Below are positions 8,300 through 16,760 of a DNA stretch of 64,000 nucleotides, piece after piece; the first letter of the stretch is position 1, and every line of letters starts with the position of its first letter. A model generated the notes under the pieces. It saw nothing but the letters and a program-made list of their open reading frames with translations. It searched no databases and had not been told where the DNA came from. A program made the translations under genes and the position numbers. The DNA is from an uncultured Prevotellaceae bacterium (GTDB lineage: Bacteria > Bacteroidota > Bacteroidia > Bacteroidales > Muribaculaceae), in the NCBI GenBank assembly GCA_947165675.1, contig CAMVBJ010000004.1:1-64000 (forward strand). The letters run 5' to 3'.

Positions 8300-8493
8300 T
8301 CAATGTGACTGGTGCGACAGATTCCTATTACGGTAATCGCTGGGGGTGAAACCCTTCATGCGCCGAAAGAAACGGGCAAAGGTCGTAGAGTCGGCAAAGT
8401 GTAGCCGTTCGGCAATTTGTGCGACACTCAATGTAGTGGTATTCAAGAGCCACATCGACTCATTGAGCAGCATGTTATCGATGTGGTGATGGG
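8300..8493 (-). pseudogene. Remnant of an AraC-family regulator (C-terminal HTH only)
   Basis: About the last 60 codons read as the second helix-turn-helix of an AraC/XylS regulator: LLNTTTLSVAQIAERLHF followed by FARFFRRMKGFTPSDYR, ending in TAG-side sequence next to the flippase stop. The open frame extends upstream to 8581, but that part is not AraC-like. The effector domain and first helix-turn-helix (normally about 200 residues or more) are absent. I read this as a decayed gene, not a functional small protein. It fills most of the spacer between the flippase and the hydrolase gene. Confidence 0.7.
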
Positions 8494-8592
8494 ATAAAAT
8501 AAGACACAACATTAACATCAACCTTGGCCAAGTCTCCTGTTGAGGCCACTCCATCATGATGACGGAGATATTCGGGAGCATCTACATTTATT

Positions 8593-9342
8593 ATGGAAAT
8601 TAAGGCAGTTAGATTGTTTGACGGAGGTTTCATGAACCAGGCGTTCGCCTTCGGTGGCGAGGAGGGAAAGGACAAATTTGACGAGCAGATCATCTACCGC
8701 AGTAGTCTGCAGAACTTCCTCATCGACACGGGCGACGAAGTGATTCTCGTGGACACGGGCTTCGAGAACGGCTACAAAGGGCCGGCCAAGAGGCTGGGTG
8801 CCCCCCTCTATATGGGTGAGAAGATCAACGACTACATGATCGCCCTTGAGGAACTGGGTTACACGCCTGACCGGGTAACCAAGATCCTGGTAACGCACAA
8901 GCACCCCGACCACTCGGGCGCTCTACAGTATTTCCCCAACGCCAAGATCTATATTTCGCCTGAGGATGCCGATGCCATGAAGCTTGATGGCGACAACATC
9001 GTGCGTGCCACCTATCAGGAAGGCCCCTACCACAACTTCCCCGAGGCCCAGAAAGTGGCTGAGGGCATCTGGTTTATCGCTGCCAAGGGTCACACCTATG
9101 GCAACAGCATCGTCATTGCCGAGAGCGAGGGCCTCTACTATATGTTCCTCGGTGACGTGACCTACTGTGACGCCGCACTCAAGGCCAACAAGCTCTCGGT
9201 CGTGTTCGACGACATCAAGGCAGCCCGCGAAACACTCAACCGCGTGCGTGAATTCGTCCAGAACAATCCCACGGTTTATCTCTCGACCCACTGCCCCGAG
9301 GGCTACGAGAACCTGGAAATGAAGCGTGTGATGAAGCTCTAA
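8593..9342 (+). CDS. Metallo-beta-lactamase-fold hydrolase (lactonase-like)
   Basis: 249 aa, cytoplasmic, no signal peptide. The metal ligands of the MBL fold are all visible: H102, H104, D106 and H107 in THKHPDHSG, H167 in KGHTYGNS, D188 in LGDVTYC and H233 in STHCPEGY. The general layout resembles N-acyl-homoserine lactonase-like and related small MBL hydrolases, with a substrate-binding N-terminal segment of about 100 residues. The actual substrate is unknown; lactonase or other ester hydrolase activity is possible. The gene stands alone, bounded upstream by the AraC remnant and downstream by a strong hairpin. Confidence 0.88.
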   Translation: MEIKAVRLFDGGFMNQAFAFGGEEGKDKFDEQIIYRSSLQNFLIDTGDEVILVDTGFENGYKGPAKRLGAPLYMGEKINDYMIALEELGYTPDRVTKILVTHKHPDHSGALQYFPNAKIYISPEDADAMKLDGDNIVRATYQEGPYHNFPEAQKVAEGIWFIAAKGHTYGNSIVIAESEGLYYMFLGDVTYCDAALKANKLSVVFDDIKAARETLNRVREFVQNNPTVYLSTHCPEGYENLEMKRVMKL

Positions 9343-9361
9343 TCAGCATCACTGTCACAAT

Positions 9362-9407
9362 AATAAAGGCAAGATGGCTTTTTTTTGAGTACCATCTTGC
9401 CTTTATT
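9362..9407. terminator. Bidirectional hairpin terminator
   Basis: A perfect 16-bp inverted repeat (9362-9377 with 9392-9407) has a 14-nt loop containing eight T. It lies between the convergent MBL hydrolase gene and the minus-strand secreted protein, so it probably serves both. Confidence 0.8.
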
Positions 9408-9431
9408 GTTGTGGCGGTCTATCTTAAATTG

Positions 9432-11972
9432 TTAATGCGAGAGGATATACTCTATGACTAAGTTGACATCGGCAATGGTTACCTCGCCGTCGTCATTGAC
9501 GTCATAGCGCCTAACGAAACATCCTTCACCAGTGCCGTGACGAACAATTTTAATGGGGAACAGTTCCATTTCATCCCTGTAAATCGTCAAGAAGCCCCAA
9601 ATGTCGTAGGTCGCATTAGGATCAATATCGTCAGGCGACCAGGACAACGCATGGCGGGTCGTGCCTCCTGCAAGGATGTAATCAATAATTGCATTGACAT
9701 CAGCAATATTCACTTCGTTATCCCAGTTCACGTCACCATAAATGTAGACAGATGGCTGTGGTGTATCGATAATATCGATATGGAATTTGTCAAACAACCG
9801 CAACCCACCTGTTTCATCCTCAATATAATAATACCCATCATCGCCAATTACGATTTTGACGTCCTCAAAGTAAATATACCAGTGAACCATGTCCTGGAAA
9901 ACCTCCTCGACAGGCATCTGTTCGGGCTGGATCTCGGGGCCATGCCCCACGAGACGCCAGCTCTCTACCGGGTATAACTGGCGAGCACCTTGATAGGTTG
10001 TCCAGCGGGCAAAACCGATAATGGAATCACCATTGACAAACGTGCCCCCCACATCTCCATAGATAAGGCCAAACTGATCACACATATCCTTGACATACAG
10101 ATACGCCCCATTCTGGTACACCACCACAAGAGGTGAACTGAATTCGCCAACCGTGCCTTGCGGAATGGTATAGAAATCCTCAAGACAATTGAAAAGCCCT
10201 GGATCAGGTTTCGGACCGAAGTCGGTAATCAACAACTCGTAGATGCAATCACGACCATAGGCAGCCACAATGCCATAGATATCGTACAGTTGCCCCAAGT
10301 CGGTCGGCAACTCGACATTAAACCTGTTGTAATACGGGATTTCATTACCCTCACTATCACGCAGCACTCTTGACTCAGGGTCAAATGCCACATGCTTGAT
10401 AACGACATAGTGTCCCCAGTGATCCTCATCCACCTCACTCAAGGTGATTTCCTCGGGGACAAGCTCGACATGTCCCTTGGCTGGTTCAAAGTCAGTGGGT
10501 TGAGCTATTTCGGGCTGACAATCATATAACTTAGCCAAACCTCCAAAGCCAGCAGGAATCACATCACCAGGCTTGTAGGTCTGGCCTGTCGGACCATAAA
10601 CCATTCCGTAGCCCGTCTCATCCTTGGCATAGAGATAATTGTTATACTGATAGAGAACTATCGCGTCATAACCCATCGTTACATCAGTGGTGGGATTCTC
10701 GGGATCATTGACCAAGAAAGACAGGTCGCCAAAACCGATAAGAGGCTCGGGAGTCGTCCTTACCAACTTGACTGGCAGCAGTTGGTAAATCACATTATCA
10801 GCGTTGCCATAGGAGCCCACAATCGCATATAGATCATAGGCAGCACTCAGGTCGGCCGGCACGGTCACACCCAGCGTGCCGAAGTATATCGGGTATTCAT
10901 TACCGTCCTCGTCAATGGCAACATATCCATTGCCTTCTTTCACTATGTGAACGTTACGGACGACCACATAGTGACCCCACATATCATGGCTTGGCAGGTT
11001 GTCCATTTCCTCGGCCTCAATCGGGACGTTGCTGGTGGCGGGAGCGAAGTTTTTAGGCTGGGTAAACTCGATTTCGCCCGAATAGAAAGACTTGGTCAGC
11101 ACAAAGCCACCGGGAATCACGTCACCATGTTTATAGGTCTGGCCTGTCGGACCATAAATCAGAGCAAACGCCGAGCTATCCTTGACAAACAGGTAATTTC
11201 TATTGCACGCAGTCACATACACTGGATTAAGGAACCGCAGCACGCTGCCGTCAGGATAATTCATAGCATCGGCGAGACAGTTCACGTCTAATGTCTGTGC
11301 GAACTCATAGCTGGCAATCGCCACTTCGCTCACCTCATTATCCAGGGCCGAGATGGCCTTGACGGTGACATTGCTGCTCACGGCAAATGGAGTAGTGTAC
11401 AAGGTCGAGCCAGTGGTGGGCTGTGAGCTATCGACAGTATAATAAATTTGCGCCTCACTATTGCGACAGGTCATGCTCACCGCAATGGGGTCATAGTAAG
11501 TGCCACTGGCAGGAGAAATGACCGGCGCTCTCAAGCCTTCACCGCAATCATAGGTAACATCAATCTGAGTGATGCGCACCTGATTGGTCACGGCTGCAAA
11601 GGTGACACACTCGGCACTGCCATGCCACTCTCCCACTTTGCCAGCATAGCTATAGCCGCCAGGTGTTACATCGAAGCAACCAGGGCCATACTGATTATCG
11701 TCATGAGCAGTACAATAGATGACGATATCGGTGATGTTACCCAATAGGGAACAGATAGTCAGGGTCTGGCCCTTATAAACGCGGTAATGAGCGTTATTGG
11801 CAAGGCCATTGCTGATAGACAATGTAATGCCCTCTTTCTCGACGATAAAGGGGGCAGCAGTGCCATCACTGGTGCCCACGTCGCCTGCCGACGGGATAAA
11901 GGTCACGTCACAAGCCAGTGCCGCCACGGCGGCCAGGATCCAGGTTGTCAATAATAAACAGGTTCTCTTCAT
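9432..11972 (-). CDS. Secreted multidomain protein with CHB_HEX_C-like domain, three repeat modules and split dockerin-like repeats
   Basis: 846 aa from the ATG at 11972, where a signal peptide begins (MKRTCLLLTTWILAAVAALA). A beta-rich N-terminal domain (about 22-150) is followed by a chitobiase/hexosaminidase C-terminal-like domain (about 155-228; PVISPASGTYY, IYYTVDSSQPTT). Three homologous modules of about 170 residues follow (about 230-400, 410-595, 600-815), each with YLYVKD...YG and YDIxGxxxxY signatures that look OB-fold- or DUF-like; I do not recognise a catalytic site. Dockerin-like repeats occur at 746-770 (GDVNWDNEVNIADVN) and at the C-terminus (DVNDDGEVTIADVN). The first lies inside module 3, unlike in its paralog at 12167. 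Function is unknown; surface attachment or glycan binding is possible. Confidence 0.8.
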   Translation of the reverse strand: MKRTCLLLTTWILAAVAALACDVTFIPSAGDVGTSDGTAAPFIVEKEGITLSISNGLANNAHYRVYKGQTLTICSLLGNITDIVIYCTAHDDNQYGPGCFDVTPGGYSYAGKVGEWHGSAECVTFAAVTNQVRITQIDVTYDCGEGLRAPVISPASGTYYDPIAVSMTCRNSEAQIYYTVDSSQPTTGSTLYTTPFAVSSNVTVKAISALDNEVSEVAIASYEFAQTLDVNCLADAMNYPDGSVLRFLNPVYVTACNRNYLFVKDSSAFALIYGPTGQTYKHGDVIPGGFVLTKSFYSGEIEFTQPKNFAPATSNVPIEAEEMDNLPSHDMWGHYVVVRNVHIVKEGNGYVAIDEDGNEYPIYFGTLGVTVPADLSAAYDLYAIVGSYGNADNVIYQLLPVKLVRTTPEPLIGFGDLSFLVNDPENPTTDVTMGYDAIVLYQYNNYLYAKDETGYGMVYGPTGQTYKPGDVIPAGFGGLAKLYDCQPEIAQPTDFEPAKGHVELVPEEITLSEVDEDHWGHYVVIKHVAFDPESRVLRDSEGNEIPYYNRFNVELPTDLGQLYDIYGIVAAYGRDCIYELLITDFGPKPDPGLFNCLEDFYTIPQGTVGEFSSPLVVVYQNGAYLYVKDMCDQFGLIYGDVGGTFVNGDSIIGFARWTTYQGARQLYPVESWRLVGHGPEIQPEQMPVEEVFQDMVHWYIYFEDVKIVIGDDGYYYIEDETGGLRLFDKFHIDIIDTPQPSVYIYGDVNWDNEVNIADVNAIIDYILAGGTTRHALSWSPDDIDPNATYDIWGFLTIYRDEMELFPIKIVRHGTGEGCFVRRYDVNDDGEVTIADVNLVIEYILSH

Positions 11973-12016
11973 TGGGACAAGTTGATAGTTGGATTGGGAA
12001 ATGTTGATATTAAAAT

Positions 12017-12047
12017 AATCGGGACCCACCCATTGTGAGCCCCGATT
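12017..12047 (-). terminator. Hairpin with short T-rich tail
   Basis: AATCGGG (minus strand from 12047) pairs with CCCGATT (to 12017) and is followed by ATTTTAAT. It could terminate transcription from the upstream paralog. Confidence 0.45.
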
Positions 12048-12074
12048 CATTATACATCCTTATAGCGCAGCCGT

Positions 12075-12147
12075 GATGAAACCGCCACTCCCCACGGGGA
12101 ATGATTCAGTCACAGCATGATACCGCTTGTGTTGAATAGGTTTCATC
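12075..12147 (-). other. Potential three-way-junction RNA or cruciform, 73 nt
   Basis: A perfect 9-bp closing stem (GATGAAACC 12075-12083 with GGTTTCATC 12139-12147) encloses two further hairpins. One is TCCC/GGGA around CACG. The other is an ATTCA/TGAAT plus CACA(A)GC/GCTGTG stem. It starts about 20 nt after the stop of the upstream minus-strand gene. It matches no riboswitch or tRNA I know. Confidence 0.5.
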
Positions 12148-12166
12148 AGCAGCATGGCCTATAGAA

Positions 12167-14674
12167 TTAGTTGTTCAGGATAATGTCAATAACTTCATTG
12201 ACATCGGCGATGTTAGCCTCACCGTCACCATTGACATCAGAGCGGCCATTAGTATTGTCCTGACCTCCCAGAATAATATCAATCAACAGGTTGACGTCGG
12301 CAAGGGTCACCTCACCGTCACCATTCACGTCACCCTTGACAAAATCACCGTGCTTAACCACCTTGATGGGATAGAGCTCAAGCTGACCCTTATAGACGGT
12401 CAAGAAGCCTTCCACATCATAGGTATCGCTGGCACTCAGCTCGGGAACCGTCACATCCTGGTTGAACTTGTTGAACACGAGCATTTCGCCAGTTTCGTCA
12501 ATCATGTTGTAGGTATTAGCAGCCTCTTCCTCGGTCAGCTGTACATTCTCAAATGCAAAATACCAGTGAATATTGTCCTGAGAAACCTCCTCGATGGGCA
12601 TCATCTCGGGCTTAACAGCGGTGCCGTGACCAGACTTTACAAAGGTTTCAGCTACGGGCTTCATCTGCTTAGCACCCTGATACTCACTCCAACTTGCATT
12701 AGCATCATTGATGAAATCACCATTAACAAATTCGTTATAGGCAGCATTGCCATAAGCCAGGCTGTAGTTGCCGTCAACGTCCTTGACATACAGGTTCAAA
12801 CCATTCTGATAGATGGTGGTCAATGGAGTGGTGAAGTGGCCAACCTGACCCTGGCTCAGATCATAAAGCTCGGGAATATTGGCAACGTCAACAGGAACAA
12901 TCGGGCCTGCATCAATAAAGGTGGGCAAAATCTGATAAACGGTGTTAGGAGCCTTGCCATAGGAAGCCACGATGCCATAAACATCATAGGCCTTACTCAA
13001 GTCGGCGGGAAGAGCGATACCGAAGCGGTCATAGTAGGGGCAAGAGTTGCCATTAGCATCGGTCAGGGTCTTCTCATTAGCATTGATGACTACCTGCGAG
13101 AGCTTAACATACTGACCCCAGATGTCATGACCCACCTCGCTGGGTTTGGTGGGACGAGCAGACTTGTTGAGAGCCTCAATACCGCCAATGTTGCCACTGG
13201 TGCTTCCAAAGCCCGTCAAGCTCTTAAGTTCGGGCTCGCCATCCCAAGTGGTCTTGGTGCCGCCATAACCAGCAGGAATGATGTCACCATAGGTATAGTT
13301 CTGACCACAATCACCATAAGCCAGGCCAAAGCCCGTGTCATCCTTCAGGTAGAGGTAGCTACCCGTCTGACCCAAAACGATGGCGTCATAATCAATAGTG
13401 ACAACCTCATTGTCGGACAGATTGCCCAGGTTACCCAGACCAACACTTTCACCAGGATTGGTGTGCTTCTTGATGCTGGTGGGGAGCAACTGATAAACGG
13501 TGTTCTCGCTGCCATAGGAACCAACGACACCGACAACATCAAACACTCCATCAAGAGATGCGGGAGCGCTCACGCCCATTGAGCCGAAGTAGATGGCACA
13601 AGTGTTGCCATGGGCGTCGGTCAGGGTGTAATTGCGGTCATCCACCTTGACGATAGTCACCTCGCTCATCGTTACATAGTGAGCAAACATGCTATGACCC
13701 ACCTGGTTGGCAGTAATAGTTTCGGGAGCAATGGGATTGTTGCTTGAAGCCTTTTCAAAGCCGTTGATGACTTGCAATTCGGGCTCACCAGCATAGGTGG
13801 TCTTGGTACCAACAAAGCCAGCGGGAATCACATCACCATTCTTGTAGGTCTGATTCGTCTTGCCGTAGAACAGAGCATAGCCCGTGTTGTCCTTCACGTA
13901 GAGGTAGCTGTTGTGCTGAGCCAGCACGTTAACAGCGTTGTTGAACTTAACCACAACATCATCGGCCGTGCCCTGGAAGGCAGCAATATTGGCCACGCCA
14001 GTAGCGGTGCTAAATACATACTCGGCGCTAACAACGTCGCTCACGTCACCGTCCTTGGCCGAGATAGCCTTCACGGTAGTATTGCTGCTCACGGTGAAGG
14101 GAGCAGTGTACTGGGTCGAGCTGGTGGTGGGGTTGCTACCGTTGGTGGTGTAATAAATCTTAGCGCCACTGGTGCCGCAAGTGATGGTCACCTGGATGGG
14201 AGCATAATAGGTGCCGGCAGCAGGATTGATGGTGGGATTGGAGAGACCACCGCCGTCAACGGTAACGACAATCTTGGTGGCACGCACCTGGTTGGTCTCG
14301 GCAGTGAAATCAACGCTGGTCGAGGAACCTTGCCAGATGCCCATATTGCCTTCATAGCTGTAACCAGTCTGGGCAGCAAAGCAGCCAGGACCATACTTTG
14401 CATCACCGCTTGCCGAGCAGGTGAACTCAATCTTGGTGATGTTGCCGATGACTGATGAAACAGTCGTTACAGAACCCTTGGCAAAACGATACTGAGCGGC
14501 CTTCAAGCCACCGCTGGTAGTGGCGATTGTAATGCCATCCTTCTGCATCGAGTCTGCACCCTGAGCTGTCTCATTGTTGCCGTAGGTCTCGCCTGGGATG
14601 AACGTCACAACGGTCTGACCCCAAACGGTAGTCGCCAACAATAACATGGTGAATAACGTAAAGATTTTCCTCAT
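12167..14674 (-). CDS. Secreted multidomain protein with CHB_HEX_C-like domain, three repeat modules and C-terminal dockerin-like pair
   Basis: 835 aa with signal peptide MRKIFTLFTMLLLATTVWGQ. Architecture parallels the next gene downstream: N-terminal beta domain (about 20-150), CHB_HEX_C-like domain (about 155-225; TINPAAGTYYAPIQVTITC), three homologous modules of about 170-185 residues (about 230-410, 418-600, 605-775), then a standard two-repeat dockerin-like end (GDVNGDGEVTLADVN and DVNGDGEANIADVN, about 780-835). The repeats carry Asp/Asn at calcium-ligand positions. No T9SS-type C-terminal domain follows, so if it is exported by T9SS the signal must be elsewhere. Function is unknown; an extracellular adhesin or glycan-binding protein is a guess. 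Its order next to a close paralog indicates tandem duplication. Confidence 0.82.
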   Translation of the reverse strand: MRKIFTLFTMLLLATTVWGQTVVTFIPGETYGNNETAQGADSMQKDGITIATTSGGLKAAQYRFAKGSVTTVSSVIGNITKIEFTCSASGDAKYGPGCFAAQTGYSYEGNMGIWQGSSTSVDFTAETNQVRATKIVVTVDGGGLSNPTINPAAGTYYAPIQVTITCGTSGAKIYYTTNGSNPTTSSTQYTAPFTVSSNTTVKAISAKDGDVSDVVSAEYVFSTATGVANIAAFQGTADDVVVKFNNAVNVLAQHNSYLYVKDNTGYALFYGKTNQTYKNGDVIPAGFVGTKTTYAGEPELQVINGFEKASSNNPIAPETITANQVGHSMFAHYVTMSEVTIVKVDDRNYTLTDAHGNTCAIYFGSMGVSAPASLDGVFDVVGVVGSYGSENTVYQLLPTSIKKHTNPGESVGLGNLGNLSDNEVVTIDYDAIVLGQTGSYLYLKDDTGFGLAYGDCGQNYTYGDIIPAGYGGTKTTWDGEPELKSLTGFGSTSGNIGGIEALNKSARPTKPSEVGHDIWGQYVKLSQVVINANEKTLTDANGNSCPYYDRFGIALPADLSKAYDVYGIVASYGKAPNTVYQILPTFIDAGPIVPVDVANIPELYDLSQGQVGHFTTPLTTIYQNGLNLYVKDVDGNYSLAYGNAAYNEFVNGDFINDANASWSEYQGAKQMKPVAETFVKSGHGTAVKPEMMPIEEVSQDNIHWYFAFENVQLTEEEAANTYNMIDETGEMLVFNKFNQDVTVPELSASDTYDVEGFLTVYKGQLELYPIKVVKHGDFVKGDVNGDGEVTLADVNLLIDIILGGQDNTNGRSDVNGDGEANIADVNEVIDIILNN

Positions 14675-14727
14675 TGCAATGAAAGTTATTAAATGGTTAA
14701 TAATGAATTGTTTCTTCTTAAATTTGA

Positions 14728-14735
14728 CAAAGGTA
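14728..14735 (-). promoter_or_regulatory. -7 box for the 835-aa secreted protein
   Basis: TACCTTTG on the minus strand, 53 nt before the ATG at 14674. No well-spaced TTG was found upstream. Confidence 0.5.
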
Positions 14736-14850
14736 CTCGTTTTTTTTCAATAATCGTCTAATTTTGAGTTTAAAAATTGATTCTGAAATAAAAAAAGCCT
14801 CATCACGGCAATCAATTGGCAATAAGACACAACAAAATACAATTTATTTG

Positions 14851-14858
14851 TACCTTTG
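14851..14858 (+). promoter_or_regulatory. -7 box for the CotH-like gene
   Basis: TACCTTTG lies 71 nt before the ATG at 14930 and is divergent from the promoter of the 835-aa protein. This supports a start at 14930, not the upstream in-frame ATG at 14816. Confidence 0.55.
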
Positions 14859-14929
14859 CAAGTTCAATAACACCCATAAAGATTGACTCAAAAACACTAT
14901 TTCAAGTGCTGCACATCAACTGTATCATT

Positions 14930-16663
14930 ATGAAGAAATTAAATAAATGTAAACTCACGCTCTCGGTGATAGCATTATTAACAGCTTGCATCTCGTGGGC
15001 GAACCCCATCTACATCCAGGGCCACAAGGCTGTCGAGGACAGGATCAACCACACATGGCTATGCAGCATCCCCCAGGAATGTTTCGGCTCAGATTGGGAA
15101 GCGCAAGTCGCCCCTGACAGCACATGGACCGACTTTAAGCTTAACGGCACCCCATTGCCCAGCGACAACACATTCAAGTTCCAGGCAATCACAGGCGGCA
15201 AGAAGTATCCCTTCACCGCCATCGATGAGCAGGGACAGCCCATCCAGGGCGATATCACATTCACGTTCCTGCCCGTGATAGAGCTTAACGGTGATTTCGG
15301 ATATGACTACGTCGAGGGCACCATGTCGATCAACGGTCCCGACACGACCAGTAAAAACGACATGCGGGCCAAGGTCAAGTGGCGCGGTCATTACTCCAAC
15401 AATGAGGACAAGCACAAGCGCAACTACAACATCAAGTTCCTCGACAAGAACGGGGAGAAGAAGAATCGCAGCTTCTACGGCATGCGCAAGGACAACCACT
15501 GGAAGCTCGATGCAGGACAAGCCGACCGACTGAGGTTGCGCAACCGCATCTGCAACGACCTGTGGCTGGACATGTCGGTCAAGCCCTGGTATCAAGAGCT
15601 GGAGCCCGAGGCCATCAACGGTTCACGTGGCAAGGTGACCGAGGTCTTCCTGAACGGAGAGTACCGTGGCATCTATGGCTTGATGGAGCCCGTCGACCGC
15701 AAACAGCTCAGGCTCGTCAAGCACGATACCATCAACAATGAGTTCCATGGCCAGATGTGGTTCTCACGCACCTGGTGCCGTACAGCCACCATGTCCTATC
15801 CCCTACCCTGGGATAACAACCAAGCGACGTGGGACGGCATCGAACTGGATTACCCCGATTTTGATGACGTATGCCCCACCGACTGGAGCACACTGGCACG
15901 GTCAATCCAGTTCATCAACACCATGGACATCAACGACAACTGGACCATGCTCAATGACTCCATCGGCAACTACTTCGACATGCCTGTCATGATGGATTAC
16001 TTCATTTTCATCGTGACGATCCAAGCCTTAGGTAACGAGTCGATCAACATCTATTACAGTTGCTATGACAAGGCCATCAACCCGCCATTGACCATAACGC
16101 CATGGGACCTGGACAACACCTTCGGCTCACAGCACTTTGCGAACTGGTCAAGCAGCACTTATTCACCTGAACGTCCCATCAACTGGATGAACAACGTCGC
16201 CCTGCTTGACATGTTCAATCACACGGATTATCATGACCTGCTCATCGACCGCTACTGGCAGTTGCGCCAGACGATACTGGATGCCGACAGTCTGATTTCA
16301 CGTTTCGAGCAAGCCATCGACCAGCTCAAGCGCAGCGGTGCGGCAGCCCGCGAAACAGCACTATGGAGTGGCGACAGCGACCTCTATGGCCGCACCATTG
16401 ACTTTGATGACGAGCTGAACTATATATCGGACTGGATCAAGCGCCGCCTTGCCTACGTTGATGCAAACATCTTTACTCGCCCTGAACCCCTGACTGGCGA
16501 TATCAATGGCGATGGAGAGGTCAACATCGGCGACGTAACCGAACTGATTGATATCTTGTTGAGCAACCATACGGATGATGCCGGTGCAGCCGACGTTGAT
16601 CATGATGGCGAAATCAGCATCGGTGACGTGACCGGACTTATTGATATCATTCTTAGAAATTAG
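14930..16663 (+). CDS. Secreted CotH-like kinase-family protein with C-terminal dockerin-like repeats
   Basis: 577 aa from the ATG at 14930, which begins a signal peptide (MKKLNKCKLTLSVIALLTAC). The central region has CotH-family features: the basic KVKWRGHYSNN...KRNYNIKF segment, LRNRICNDLW, a VFLNGEYRGIYGLME motif, and PWDLDNTFGS with W392, D393 and D395. CotH of Bacillus is an atypical protein kinase, and CotH-like domains in gut anaerobes are frequent partners of dockerins. The last 55 or so residues are two dockerin-like repeats (GDINGDGEVNIGDV and DVDHDGEISIGDV). Some positions in the CotH motifs differ from Bacillus, so kinase activity is not assured. It is transcribed divergently from the multidomain paralogs. 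Confidence 0.86.
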   Translation: MKKLNKCKLTLSVIALLTACISWANPIYIQGHKAVEDRINHTWLCSIPQECFGSDWEAQVAPDSTWTDFKLNGTPLPSDNTFKFQAITGGKKYPFTAIDEQGQPIQGDITFTFLPVIELNGDFGYDYVEGTMSINGPDTTSKNDMRAKVKWRGHYSNNEDKHKRNYNIKFLDKNGEKKNRSFYGMRKDNHWKLDAGQADRLRLRNRICNDLWLDMSVKPWYQELEPEAINGSRGKVTEVFLNGEYRGIYGLMEPVDRKQLRLVKHDTINNEFHGQMWFSRTWCRTATMSYPLPWDNNQATWDGIELDYPDFDDVCPTDWSTLARSIQFINTMDINDNWTMLNDSIGNYFDMPVMMDYFIFIVTIQALGNESINIYYSCYDKAINPPLTITPWDLDNTFGSQHFANWSSSTYSPERPINWMNNVALLDMFNHTDYHDLLIDRYWQLRQTILDADSLISRFEQAIDQLKRSGAAARETALWSGDSDLYGRTIDFDDELNYISDWIKRRLAYVDANIFTRPEPLTGDINGDGEVNIGDVTELIDILLSNHTDDAGAADVDHDGEISIGDVTGLIDIILRN

Positions 16664-16676
16664 GTCAGTCACATCG

Positions 16677-16707
16677 TTGCCAAATTGTCAAAATTGTTGT
16701 AACTTTG
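16677..16707 (+). promoter_or_regulatory. recA promoter
   Basis: TTG at 16677-16679 is followed after 20 nt by TAACTTTG at 16700-16707, the full Bacteroidota -33/-7 arrangement. It lies just after the CotH-like stop and about 50 nt before the recA ATG. Confidence 0.75.
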
Positions 16708-16760
16708 CACTTCAATCACAAGATCATTTACACAATCACAACAGAATACTTTAAAACATT

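Noticed and set aside
12075-12147. tRNA or known riboswitch
   Set aside because: Length and closing stem suggested a tRNA, but there are no D-loop, anticodon or T-loop signatures and no known riboswitch core.
12350-13582. 410-codon open frame on the plus strand
   Set aside because: It is antisense to the 835-aa secreted protein and has low-complexity composition that mirrors the repeat modules; no recognisable domain or promoter.
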